Shown: piece after piece, positions 17,017-25,515 of the stretch
Layout: each line of letters begins with the position of its first letter
Position numbering within the stretch: position 1 is the first letter of the stretch
Assembly (NCBI GenBank): GCA_947630115.1
Contig: CANRGG010000020.1
Span: 1-36,482, forward strand
Reading direction: 5' to 3'
From: an uncultured Clostridia bacterium
GTDB taxonomy: Bacteria > Bacillota > Clostridia > Christensenellales > Borkfalkiaceae
DNA: 36,482 bases
The notes under the pieces: generated by a model
Told to the model about the DNA's origin: nothing
What the model saw: only the letters and a program-made list of their open reading frames with translations
Databases searched by the model: none
Position numbers and translations under genes: made by a program

Positions 17017-19608
17017 TTGGACGAACAGCCTGAAAAAAAGGATCTGGAAGAACGAAAGGAGGAAAGAACGCTTTCCTTTTTCGAAAGAGTACTCGCGCGC
17101 AGCGGGGGAAAGACGAAGCGCGCCGACCGATCGCGCAGAAAACTCATGCGCCGCTTCCGCCGGGCGAAATCCCTTCCCGACGAGAGCGAAGTCGAACGGT
17201 TCAACCCTCCCTTGGAGGAAGGACTCTCCGAAGAGCAGGTTGAGACCCGTTTTTCGCAGTTTCTCTTCAACGACGTCAACAAAAAATACAGTAAATCCTA
17301 TCTTTCGATCTTCATCGGCAACTTCTGCACGGTGTTCAATCTCCTGTGCGTTCTGGTCGCCGCCGCCCTCGCCTTTGCGGGCGCAGAACTCTCCCAATTC
17401 CTCTTTGTGGCGATCTTCGCGGCGAACCTCGTCATCGGCGTCATCCAGGAGATCCTCGCCAAGCGGCAGATCGACAAGCTCGCCGTCCTCATCAACGCGA
17501 CGGTGAAGGTCGTCCGCGGCGGAACGGAACGGGAGATCCCGATCAAAGAGCTCGTCCTCGACGACGTGCTGCTGCTCGGCTCCGGACAGCAGATCCCCGC
17601 CGATTGCATTCTCGAAAGCGGCGCGGTGGAGGTGAACGAGTCCCTCCTCACGGGCGAGTCGGCCTCCGTCAAAAAGTCGGACGGCGACACCCTCTACGCG
17701 GGCTCCTACATTGTCAGCGGAAACTGCCGCGTCCGCGCCGACAAGGTCGGCAGATCTACATATCTCAACAAACTCACCTCCAAGGCGAAGAAATACAAGC
17801 GTCCGAAGTCGGAAATCATGAACTCCATCCACCTGTTCATCCGCGTGATCGGCGTTCTCATCCCCGTCGTCGCCGCCCTCACCTTCTGGGTGAACATGTC
17901 CCGTCTCGGCGCCGAAGCTATGGCAATGCGGGAACAGGTCAACGCCTCCATCCAATACACCGGCGCGGTCATCATCGGCATGATCCCCTCCGGCCTACTG
18001 CTTCTCACCTCGCTCGCGATGGCGATCGGCATGGGCAGGCTCGCCAAAAAACAGACGCTCGTGCAGGACATGTACTCCCTTGAAATGCTCGCACGGGTCA
18101 ACGTACTCTGCCTCGACAAGACGGGCACGATCACCGACGGCAGAATGACGGTGAGCGATTGCGTCATTCTGGGCAACGACACCGACTATTCCGTCGAGCA
18201 GATTATGGGCAGCATGCTCGGCGCGCTGAACGACAATAACCATACCTCGCAGGCGCTTGCCGACCGCTTCGGGCATTCGGGCACCCTGCAGGCGACCGCG
18301 GTTCTGCCCTTCTCTTCGGAACGGAAGCTCTCCGCCGTCTCCTTCGAGGATGACACCTTCGCATTCGGCGCGCCCGAATTCGTGCTGCGCCCCATGCCAC
18401 CCAAGATCGAACGGATCGTCAAACAATATGCGCAGGTCGGGCTCCGCGTGCTCGTGCTCGCGCATGCGTCTGGCAAGATCATCGAGAACAAACTTCCCGC
18501 CAATCTCCATGCGATCGCCCTCATCACCCTCGCCGACAACATTCGCGCGGAGGCGGTCGAGACGATCAAATGGTTCAAGGAAAACGATGTGGATATCCGG
18601 ATCATCTCGGGCGACAATCCCGTCACCGTTTCCGAAGTCGCGCGCCGTGTCGGCGTGCAGAACGCCGGCAAATACATCTCCCTCGACGGCATGACCGACA
18701 TCGAGGTCGAGAACGTCGCGAACCAATACACCGTTTTCGGGCGGGTCACCCCCGAACAGAAGGCGATCCTCGTGCGCGCCATCAAGCGCGCCGGTAACAC
18801 CGTCGCTATGACGGGGGACGGCGTCAACGACATTCTCGCCCTCAAAGAGGCGGACTGCGCGATCTCGGTCGCCTCGGGCAGCGAGGCGGCGCGGAACGTC
18901 TCCCACCTTGTCCTCATGAACAACAACTTCCTAAACCTTCCCTCCGTCGTCAACGAGGGCAGACGGGTCATCAACAACATCAAAAACAGCGCCTCGCTCT
19001 ATATCATGAAAACGCTCTTCACGACGATCCTTGCGATCATCTGCGTCATCATGCACCGCACCTACTTTTTCACCACCAACAATTTGCTCCTCTTCGAGTT
19101 CTTTGTCGCGGCGCTGCCCTCTTTCGTCATCTCCTTGCAGCCCAACACCAACCGGGTGCATGGGAAATTCATCCTATATGTCATATCGCGCTCCATTCCC
19201 GGCGCGATCACCCTGATCCTATGCGTGATGTCCGTCTATCTCGGCTGCCGGTTCATGCCGGACGCCCTCGGCGACACCCGGATCAATCTCACAAACGAGG
19301 CGGGCGAGGTTGTCGTGCGCTACGCCCTCAATCCCCTCATGATCATTGCCGTCACTTTCGGCGGCGTGGTCATGCTCTACCGGATCTTAAAGCCGCTCAA
19401 TTTCCTGCGCGCCTCCGTCTATTTCGGCGTGCTCGGCGTTTGTATCCTCGTCATGTGTATCCCGGAGCTCGGCAACATCATCTATACGGGCTGGGAATAT
19501 GTCTCCTACAATATGACGCAGATCCTCTATATCATCTGCGTCATGCTCGCCGCCTTCCCCGTCTCGGGCTGGCTGACGAGCGCCTGCGACCTTCTCAACA
19601 GCGACTGA
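17017..19608 (+). CDS. P-type cation-transporting ATPase (CtpE-like group)
   Basis: An 863-residue P-type ATPase with TGES (212-215, actuator), the phosphorylated D367 in DKTGT, and GDGVND (600-605), plus about ten membrane segments. The first 75 residues are a charged cytosolic extension. Helix 4 has IPSGL where calcium and sodium pumps have PEGL, which resembles the CtpE group of Actinobacteria and Firmicutes; CtpE has been linked to calcium uptake, so that substrate is an inference here. TTG at 17017 is chosen as start because AGGTGA (17006-17011) lies five bases before it; the GTG at 17008 would overlap that site. It has its own promoter and terminator and no partner gene. Confidence 0.85.
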   Translation: MDEQPEKKDLEERKEERTLSFFERVLARSGGKTKRADRSRRKLMRRFRRAKSLPDESEVERFNPPLEEGLSEEQVETRFSQFLFNDVNKKYSKSYLSIFIGNFCTVFNLLCVLVAAALAFAGAELSQFLFVAIFAANLVIGVIQEILAKRQIDKLAVLINATVKVVRGGTEREIPIKELVLDDVLLLGSGQQIPADCILESGAVEVNESLLTGESASVKKSDGDTLYAGSYIVSGNCRVRADKVGRSTYLNKLTSKAKKYKRPKSEIMNSIHLFIRVIGVLIPVVAALTFWVNMSRLGAEAMAMREQVNASIQYTGAVIIGMIPSGLLLLTSLAMAIGMGRLAKKQTLVQDMYSLEMLARVNVLCLDKTGTITDGRMTVSDCVILGNDTDYSVEQIMGSMLGALNDNNHTSQALADRFGHSGTLQATAVLPFSSERKLSAVSFEDDTFAFGAPEFVLRPMPPKIERIVKQYAQVGLRVLVLAHASGKIIENKLPANLHAIALITLADNIRAEAVETIKWFKENDVDIRIISGDNPVTVSEVARRVGVQNAGKYISLDGMTDIEVENVANQYTVFGRVTPEQKAILVRAIKRAGNTVAMTGDGVNDILALKEADCAISVASGSEAARNVSHLVLMNNNFLNLPSVVNEGRRVINNIKNSASLYIMKTLFTTILAIICVIMHRTYFFTTNNLLLFEFFVAALPSFVISLQPNTNRVHGKFILYVISRSIPGAITLILCVMSVYLGCRFMPDALGDTRINLTNEAGEVVVRYALNPLMIIAVTFGGVVMLYRILKPLNFLRASVYFGVLGVCILVMCIPELGNIIYTGWEYVSYNMTQILYIICVMLAAFPVSGWLTSACDLLNSD

Positions 19609-19659
19609 TCAAAAAACTTTCAAAATTTTATTGCCGTTCAACCACCCTTTTCGGGTTTT

Positions 19660-19703
19660 TCCGCCGGAATTTTCGTCAAAGAAAGCGTTCCGGCGGATTT
19701 TTT
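19660..19703 (+). terminator. terminator of the P-type ATPase gene
   Basis: A perfect 10-bp stem (19660-19669 with 19688-19697) closed by an 18-base loop that can pair further, followed by TTTTTT. Confidence 0.88.
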
Positions 19704-19747
19704 CTGTAACTTTTTCACATTATGTCCGATTTCGCATGGAAAAGGAC

Positions 19748-19776
19748 TTGAAAAAAAACCGGAAATGTTGTAAAAT
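19748..19776 (+). promoter_or_regulatory. promoter of ppdK
   Basis: TTGAAA (19748-19753) and TAAAAT (19771-19776), spacer 17, 38 bases before the start codon at 19814. Confidence 0.82.
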
Positions 19777-19813
19777 AATGGTTGGATTAAATTTTCATTT
19801 TTTGGAGGAAAAA

Positions 19814-22471
19814 ATGGCAAAGAAGAAGTATTGTTATTTATTTACGGAGGGGAACGCGAACATGCGGGAACTTCTGGGCGGCAAGGGCGCCAATCTTGCG
19901 GAGATGACGAACATCGGACTTCCCGTTCCGCAGGGCTTTACGATTTCCACGGAGGCTTGCACGCAATACTATGAGGACGGCAGACAGATCAATCCCGATA
20001 TCCGGGCGGAGATCATGACCTATATCGACAAGCTCGAGAAGATCGCGGGGAAAAAGTTCGGCGACAAGGAAAATCCCCTGCTCGTCTCGGTGCGTTCGGG
20101 CGCGCGCGCGTCCATGCCCGGCATGATGGATACCATTCTCAACCTCGGGCTCAACGAAGAGGTCGTCGACGTTCTTTCGAAGAAGTCGAACAATCCCCGC
20201 TGGGCGTGGGACTGCTATCGCCGTTTCATTCAGATGTTCTCCGACGTCGTCATGGGCGTCGGCAAGAAATACTTCGAAGAGCTCATCGACAAGATGAAGG
20301 CGAAAAAGGGCGTTACGCTCGACGTGGAGCTGAGCGCGGACGATTTGAAAGAGCTTGCAAACGAATTCAAGGCGGAATATAAGGCAAAGATCGGCGCGGA
20401 GTTCCCGACCGATCCCAAGGAACAGCTCTTCGAGGCGGTCAAGGCGGTGTTCCGCTCCTGGGACAACGACCGCGCCAACATCTACCGCATGGAGCACGGC
20501 ATTCCTTACAGCTGGGGCACGGCGGTCAACGTCCAGATGATGGCGTTCGGCAACATGGGCGAAAACTGCGGCACCGGCGTCGCGTTCACCCGCAACCCCG
20601 CCACCGGCGAAAAGGGGCTCATGGGCGAGTTCCTCACGAACGCGCAGGGCGAGGACGTCGTCGCAGGCGTCAGAACCCCCATGCCCATCGCGAAGATGGC
20701 GGAAGTGTTCCCCGACGTTTACCGGCAGTTCCTCGAGATCTGCAAGATCCTCGAAAATCATTACCGCGACATGCAGGATATGGAGTTCACCGTCGAAAAC
20801 GGCAAGCTCTACATGCTCCAGACCCGGAACGGCAAGCGCACGGCGACGGCCGCCGTCAAGATCGCCTGCGATCTCATCGACGAAGGCATGGTGACGGAGA
20901 AGGAAGCGCTGCTCCAAATCGACGCAAAATCTTTGGACATGCTCCTGCACCCGCAGTTCGACCCCGCGGCGCTCAAAGCTGCGGATAAGAGCAACGTCGT
21001 CGGCACGGGCATTGCGGCCTCCCCCGGCGCGGCGGCAGGATCGATCGTCTTTACCGCGGACGACGCTGTCATCGAAGGCAAGAAGGGCAAGAAAGTCATC
21101 CTTGTCCGGCTCGAGACCTCGCCCGAGGACATCGAAGGCATGAAATATGCGCAGGGCATTCTCACCGTGCGCGGCGGACAGACCTCCCATGCGGCGGTCG
21201 TGGCGCGCGGCATGGGCACCTGCTGCGTTTCCGGCTGCGGCGACATCAAAATGGACGAGGAGAACAAGCAGTTCACCCTGAACGGGAAGGTCTATCACGA
21301 GGGCGACGGGCTTTCGCTGGATGGCTCGACGGGCAAGATCTACGACACCCTCATCAAGACCGTTCCCGCCGACCCCAACAGCTACTATTTCAAGCGGATC
21401 ATGGATCTTTCCGACAAATACAAGGCGCTCAAAGTCCGCACGAACGCGGATACGCCCAAGGACGCCAGACAGGCAGTCGCCTTCGGCGCGCAGGGGATCG
21501 GGCTCTGCCGTACCGAGCACATGTTCTTCGACCCCGACCGGATCGGCGCGTTCCGCGAGATGATCTGCTCGGACAAGGAGGAGGAGCGCATTGCGGCGCT
21601 CGACAAGATCGAGCCCATGCAGCAGGCAGACTTCGAAGGGCTGTTCGAAGCGCTCGGGGAATATCCCGTCACAATCCGCTTCCTCGACCCGCCCCTTCAC
21701 GAGTTTGTTCCGACGGACGACGAGGACATCGAGGCGCTTGCCAAGGCGCAGCATAAGACGGCGGCGCAGATCCGCCAGATCATCACCGATCTGCACGAAT
21801 TCAACCCCATGATGGGACACAGAGGGTGCCGTCTTTCGGTCACCTATCCCGAGATTACCGTCATGCAGACCCGGGCGATCATCAAGGCGGCGATCGCGGT
21901 GCAGAAGCGCACGGGCAAGAAGATCAAGCCCGAGATCATGGTTCCGCTCACGGGAGAGGCGAAAGAGATGAAGTTCGTCAAGGACATCGTCGTCGAGACG
22001 GCGGACAAGGTCATCAAAGAGGCGAAGGCGGACCTTGAATACGAGGTCGGCACGATGATCGAGATCCCCCGCGCGGCGCTCACCGCGGACGAGATCGCAA
22101 AGGAAGCGGAGTTCTTCTGCTTCGGCACAAACGATTTGACGCAAATGACCTTCGGCTTCTCGCGCGACGACGCGGGCAAGTTCCTTCCGTCCTATTACAA
22201 GACAAAATTCAAGACGAAGATCTATGAGAGCGATCCGTTCGCTTCCCTTGACCAGACGGGCGTGGGCAAGCTGATGACGATGGCGGTAGAGCTGGGCAAA
22301 AAGACCCGTCCTACTATTCATCTCGGCATTTGCGGCGAACACGGCGGCGATCCCGCTTCGATCGAATTCTGCCATAACATCGGGCTCGACTATGTGTCCT
22401 GCTCGCCGTTCCGCGTTCCGATTGCGCGTCTTGCGGCAGCACAGGCAAATATCAAGAATCCGAGAAAATAA
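19814..22471 (+). CDS. ppdK: pyruvate, phosphate dikinase
   Basis: An 885-residue enzyme of normal length. The N-terminal ATP-grasp domain starts with LLGGKGANLAEMTNIGLPVP; the swivelling phosphohistidine domain carries H459 in GGQTSHAAVVARG; the C-terminal TIM barrel binds pyruvate/PEP and has C840 in GICGEHGGDP. The reaction is ATP + pyruvate + phosphate to AMP + PEP + pyrophosphate and is reversible; in anaerobes it often works in the glycolytic direction with pyrophosphate. A GGAGGA site stands five bases before ATG 19814; the frame is open upstream, but that part is the promoter region. The last 12 codons and the terminator are repeated, diverged, exactly 100 bases downstream. Confidence 0.97.
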   Translation: MAKKKYCYLFTEGNANMRELLGGKGANLAEMTNIGLPVPQGFTISTEACTQYYEDGRQINPDIRAEIMTYIDKLEKIAGKKFGDKENPLLVSVRSGARASMPGMMDTILNLGLNEEVVDVLSKKSNNPRWAWDCYRRFIQMFSDVVMGVGKKYFEELIDKMKAKKGVTLDVELSADDLKELANEFKAEYKAKIGAEFPTDPKEQLFEAVKAVFRSWDNDRANIYRMEHGIPYSWGTAVNVQMMAFGNMGENCGTGVAFTRNPATGEKGLMGEFLTNAQGEDVVAGVRTPMPIAKMAEVFPDVYRQFLEICKILENHYRDMQDMEFTVENGKLYMLQTRNGKRTATAAVKIACDLIDEGMVTEKEALLQIDAKSLDMLLHPQFDPAALKAADKSNVVGTGIAASPGAAAGSIVFTADDAVIEGKKGKKVILVRLETSPEDIEGMKYAQGILTVRGGQTSHAAVVARGMGTCCVSGCGDIKMDEENKQFTLNGKVYHEGDGLSLDGSTGKIYDTLIKTVPADPNSYYFKRIMDLSDKYKALKVRTNADTPKDARQAVAFGAQGIGLCRTEHMFFDPDRIGAFREMICSDKEEERIAALDKIEPMQQADFEGLFEALGEYPVTIRFLDPPLHEFVPTDDEDIEALAKAQHKTAAQIRQIITDLHEFNPMMGHRGCRLSVTYPEITVMQTRAIIKAAIAVQKRTGKKIKPEIMVPLTGEAKEMKFVKDIVVETADKVIKEAKADLEYEVGTMIEIPRAALTADEIAKEAEFFCFGTNDLTQMTFGFSRDDAGKFLPSYYKTKFKTKIYESDPFASLDQTGVGKLMTMAVELGKKTRPTIHLGICGEHGGDPASIEFCHNIGLDYVSCSPFRVPIARLAAAQANIKNPRK

Positions 22472-22492
22472 AAACTTGCAAAACAAGCGCGT

Positions 22493-22528
22493 ACCGCCGA
22501 GGGCACAGCCCGAGGCGGTTTCGTTTTT
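22493..22528 (+). terminator. terminator of ppdK
   Basis: Stem ACCGCC (22493-22498) with GGCGGT (22514-22519), an internal GA/GA step and GGGC with GCCC, loop ACA, then TTCGTTTTT. Confidence 0.85.
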
Positions 22529-22535
22529 CCTTGTG

Positions 22536-22571
22536 GCTACGCAGACGAATATTAAAAATCCGAAAAAATAA
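22536..22571 (+). pseudogene. remnant: diverged copy of the last 12 codons of ppdK
   Basis: Read in frame this stretch gives ATQTNIKNPKK and TAA, against AAQANIKNPRK and TAA at the end of ppdK (22436-22471). Eight of eleven residues agree, the stop is at the same place, and two of the codon differences are silent (ATC/ATT, AAG/AAA) while Arg to Lys is conservative. The similarity runs on through the terminator copy. No start codon or upstream part of the gene is present, so it is a fossil tail, best explained by an old tandem duplication or by gene replacement with a related allele. Confidence 0.85.
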
Positions 22572-22593
22572 AAAACTCGCAAAACAAGCACGT

Positions 22594-22630
22594 ACCGCCG
22601 ATGGCACAGCCCGAGGCGGTTTCGTATTTT
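22594..22630 (+). terminator. second copy of the ppdK terminator
   Basis: ACCGCC (22594-22599) pairs with GGCGGT (22615-22620) followed by TTCGTATTTT. Apart from one base in the stem and one near the T run it repeats the hairpin at 22493-22528. Confidence 0.75.
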
Positions 22631-22741
22631 AGCAGCGGTGCAAACAGGCCCCACGCGGCGGGCGGCGATAACGAGCTCCCCCGCATCCGAAAGGGGCGGG
22701 CGACAAAGGGTTTATGAATACACAAAATATGACCCCTTGAT

Positions 22742-22772
22742 AAAAGATTGCGCAGCAAGCCTTTTCATCGAA
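22742..22772. repeat. 31-bp direct repeat, copy A
   Basis: Identical over 31 bases to 22918-22948. It contains ATTGCGCAGCAAGC between the runs AAAAG and CTTTT. In this copy the left arm is degraded (TTGATAAAAG), so the long hairpin is not complete. The stretch 22631-22741 before it and 22773-22911 after it hold no gene that I can support, only short GC-rich hairpins such as CCGCGCTTTTGCGG (22807-22820). Confidence 0.8.
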
Positions 22773-22911
22773 ACAGGAAAAATTAAAATGACTGCGCGAA
22801 GCAAAACCGCGCTTTTGCGGCAGCGCACTCAAGTTGCGCGATCCTTCGCGCTTGCTGTCGGAAGAAGCGAATATGGAGAACAAACTTCATTAATGTGTAA
22901 AGCCCATTTCC

Positions 22912-22948
22912 TCGATGAAAAGATTGCGCAGCAAGCCTTTTCATCGAA
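22912..22948. repeat. 31-bp direct repeat, copy B, forming a 36-base hairpin over the lysC stop
   Basis: Arms TCGATGAAAAG (22912-22922) and CTTTTCATCGA (22937-22947) are perfect complements around a 14-base centre that can fold again (TTGC with GCAA). The lysC stop codon (22941-22943) sits in one arm. It may act as a transcript end or stabiliser for the cdaA-lysC operon, although the following T run is short. Confidence 0.75.
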
Positions 22949-24263
22949 TAAAAAACTCTTCATACACAGCGCGGATCGTACGCTCAAAGTCCCCTTCGTC
23001 TACGCCGAAGATCAGATCCTGCCCGAGCGAGCCCAGATCAATGAATTTTACATTCACCCCCGTCCGCGCGACTGCCTCAAAGATCCGCGCCGAAACGCCG
23101 ACATTCCCGCGCATTCCCTGCCCCACCGCCGCAACAAGCGCAAGCCCCGGCAGAACGCGGATCCTGTCGGGCGAGACCGCCGCCTCGATCTCCCGGACGA
23201 CCTTCTCCCGCTTTCCCCCGCCTAAATATCCGCTTTCGATCAGAAAAAGGACGGCGTCGATCCCCGACGGCATATGCTCGAAGGGGATCCCGTTTTTCTC
23301 CAAAATCTCCAGCATGCGCCGCACGTCGCCGAGCCCGCCGCTCATCAACGTCTTTTCGACGGCCACCGCCGTGTACCCCTTCTTCCCCGCGATCCCCGTG
23401 ATCGCGCTCCCCTCCTCCGTCCTCCGGCTTTTCACGATCATCGTGCCCGGATCGGACGGGCGGAAGGTGTTCTTGATACAGATCGGGATCCCCGCCTCGC
23501 GAACGGGAAAAAGGGTCTCGACATGTAAGACGCTCGCCCCCATATAGGACAGCCCGCGAAGTTCGCGGTAGGTCAACCGCCCGATCTGAGCCGGATTTTC
23601 GACGATCCGCGGATCGCAGACCAAAAATCCGCTCACATCCGTCCAATTTTCATAGAGATCGGCGCAGACCGCCCGCGCCACGATCGCCCCCGAAATATCG
23701 CTCCCCCCGCGCGGAAAACAGACGACGTTTCCCTCTTTGTCCGCCCCGTAAAAGCCCGGAATGACCGCCCGCTCCCGCTCGCCGAGGGCGGAGGCGATCC
23801 TTTGATCGGTCGTTTCCCCGTCCAGCGCGCCGTCCTCGCCGAAAACGATCAAATCGGCGGCGTCGAGAAAGGGCGCCCCCCAATACGCCGCCATGAGCTT
23901 CGCCGCCAGATATTCCCCGCGCGAGACGGTGAACGCCTCGCTGTTCCGTCTTGCGATCTCCTGTTCGGTCTCATCCAAAAGGGCGTCCACGTCCAAGCTC
24001 TTTCCAAGATCAAGCTCGTCCGAGACGCCCTGAAAACGGGTTCTTATTTTTTCAAACGGCGCGCCGCAGCTCCCCGTTTTTTTCAGGCAGGCATGCGCCG
24101 CATACAGAAGATCGGTCATCTTCGTCTCTCCCCCATATCGCTTCCCCGGGGCGGAGACAACCGCATACCGCCGCGACGGATCGCCGGAGAGAATCTCCTT
24201 CACGCGGCGGAAGGTCATTCCGCTCGCCATACTCGTGCCGCCGAATTTACAGACTTTAATCAT
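22941..24263 (-). CDS. lysC: aspartate kinase
   Basis: A 440-residue aspartokinase. The kinase domain begins with VCKFGGTSMASG and has PRGGSDISGA (substrate and ATP region) and YMGASVLHVETLFP before two C-terminal ACT domains (about 290-440), which bind feedback effectors such as lysine or threonine; which amino acid regulates it cannot be read off. It makes aspartyl-4-phosphate, the first step to lysine, diaminopimelate, threonine and methionine. ATG 24263 starts at the family N terminus; the frame stays open further upstream within the DUF1015 gene. It overlaps that gene by eight bases and is the last gene of the cdaA transcript. Confidence 0.95.
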   Translation of the reverse strand: MIKVCKFGGTSMASGMTFRRVKEILSGDPSRRYAVVSAPGKRYGGETKMTDLLYAAHACLKKTGSCGAPFEKIRTRFQGVSDELDLGKSLDVDALLDETEQEIARRNSEAFTVSRGEYLAAKLMAAYWGAPFLDAADLIVFGEDGALDGETTDQRIASALGERERAVIPGFYGADKEGNVVCFPRGGSDISGAIVARAVCADLYENWTDVSGFLVCDPRIVENPAQIGRLTYRELRGLSYMGASVLHVETLFPVREAGIPICIKNTFRPSDPGTMIVKSRRTEEGSAITGIAGKKGYTAVAVEKTLMSGGLGDVRRMLEILEKNGIPFEHMPSGIDAVLFLIESGYLGGGKREKVVREIEAAVSPDRIRVLPGLALVAAVGQGMRGNVGVSARIFEAVARTGVNVKFIDLGSLGQDLIFGVDEGDFERTIRAVYEEFFIR

Positions 24264-25401
24264 AGCTGATTTCCCTGCCCTCGATGCTGTATCGCGCGCT
24301 CTCCGCACCCAAGCAGAACGTTTTGGCGGGAAATCTTCTGCCGTTTTTCACCGCGGCAAAGAGCTCCTCCTTCTCTACGGCGGGAAGCGCAACGACCGCG
24401 CCGTCCTCGCCCGCAAGTTCCTGCGGCCGTCCCGTTTGGTATTCGATCTTCCCGTAGTTTTGCCGGACAAATTCCCGGATGGTCCGCTCGGTCTGACGGT
24501 AACCCTCCTCGCCCGCCAGAATGGGATACAGCACCCGGCCCTCCCGCTTGCATTTGACGTTTTGCCGGAAATATTCGCAGAACGCCTCCGTCTCGATCTC
24601 CTTCACCACGCGGTGGACAGGCTCCAACGCAAGCCCTTCCTCAAAGACATTGACGAATTCCGCCAAAAAGAAGCGCGCGGGATGGTTGCGCCTCTCCCCT
24701 TCGGTGAGCGGCTGCTTTACTTCTTCCCAATGCTTTTTCGCCGCGGCGAGCGAATGGGTCCCGTCCGCGACGACGAAACAGGGATCGGCGCGCGCCAAAA
24801 GATCCTGCGCGACGTACTGCGACTCTTCGTCGGGAATGAAACACGCCCGGATCCTGTCTCCGCCGAACAGCGTGATGTTGTAGAGCTCCTCCAGATCGGG
24901 CGCCAGCGCGCGGAGAACTTTGTCTTTCTTGTCGCGGTAAAGCAGGACGGCGTGCGGAAATTCCATGACCGCCTGCCGCCGCAGCGCACAGCGCGCCTCG
25001 ACGAGTTCGGGAAGGGTCTCCTCGGCGGCGCAGATCATCGCCCCTTTGCCGCCCTCCGGGGAAAATTCTTCGAGATCGACGTTGGCGACAATCCCCCGCC
25101 GTTGTCCGTACTTGGTCTCGCGCTCAACATAGATCATACCGCGGTTGAGCCGCTCCAATACGCCGCTTTCCAGATGGGCGTACATGCTCTCGCAGACCTC
25201 TTTCCGGCGCGCTTCGTCCTCGTCGCCCAAATAGACGTCGGGCAAAATGCAGGAAAGCGCAGAGGGCGCGCCGCCGGTTGCCTGCGCGACGCGCTCCCAG
25301 AAATTCCGGTCGTAAGCGTGACTGTCGCACGCCGGGATCGCCCAGGTTTCAAGATTGTCCCGTGGCAGAAAGACGCGCGGAACGCGGATACAACTCTTCA
25401 T
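24256..25401 (-). CDS. DUF1015 family protein
   Basis: A 381-residue protein of the DUF1015 family, which is related to ParB-like folds. It begins with RVPRVFLPRDNLETWAIPACDSHAYDRNFW and has the block VVADGTHSLAAAKKHWEE (about 218-235), matching the ADGHHR-type motif of the family. DUF1015 genes often stand near amino-acid biosynthesis genes, and a serine-kinase activity is known for ParB-like relatives; for this protein the activity is not established. Here it lies between the CdaR stub (six bases) and lysC (eight-base overlap), so it is translated with them. It has no SD of its own. Confidence 0.82.
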   Translation of the reverse strand: MKSCIRVPRVFLPRDNLETWAIPACDSHAYDRNFWERVAQATGGAPSALSCILPDVYLGDEDEARRKEVCESMYAHLESGVLERLNRGMIYVERETKYGQRRGIVANVDLEEFSPEGGKGAMICAAEETLPELVEARCALRRQAVMEFPHAVLLYRDKKDKVLRALAPDLEELYNITLFGGDRIRACFIPDEESQYVAQDLLARADPCFVVADGTHSLAAAKKHWEEVKQPLTEGERRNHPARFFLAEFVNVFEEGLALEPVHRVVKEIETEAFCEYFRQNVKCKREGRVLYPILAGEEGYRQTERTIREFVRQNYGKIEYQTGRPQELAGEDGAVVALPAVEKEELFAAVKNGRRFPAKTFCLGAESARYSIEGREISYD

Positions 25402-25407
25402 CTTCGA

Positions 25408-25515
25408 TCAGATCGCATTCATGAGGATAACGGCGACCGCCGCGAGAAGCAGCGCCGTGATTTTGATCGGGATATTCTGCGTAAACGCCTTCTTCCAGAA
25501 CGTGAAAAATTTCAT
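25408..25515 (-). CDS. 35-residue membrane peptide resembling the N-terminal helix of CdaR/YbbR
   Basis: The start ATG overlaps the cdaA stop (ATGA), and GGGGAGGGG (25527-25535) stands 11 bases before it. The peptide is basic at the N terminus (MKFFTFWKK) and then a single membrane helix, NIPIKITALLLAAVAVILMN. This matches the start of CdaR proteins, which have the pattern Asn, Lys-Ile, Ala-Leu-Leu and a final Asn on a single N-terminal helix before the extracellular YbbR repeats. In Firmicutes cdaR normally follows cdaA and regulates it. Here the frame ends straight after the helix, without any YbbR repeat, and DUF1015 begins six bases later. It is either a fossil of cdaR or a working mini-protein. 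Confidence 0.7.
   Translation of the reverse strand: MKFFTFWKKAFTQNIPIKITALLLAAVAVILMNAI

Noticed and set aside
22629-22883. 84-codon minus-strand frame in the ppdK-lysC gap
   Set aside because: Cysteine- and arginine-rich translation, no SD, spans one of the duplicated hairpins; it looks like repeat-derived sequence.
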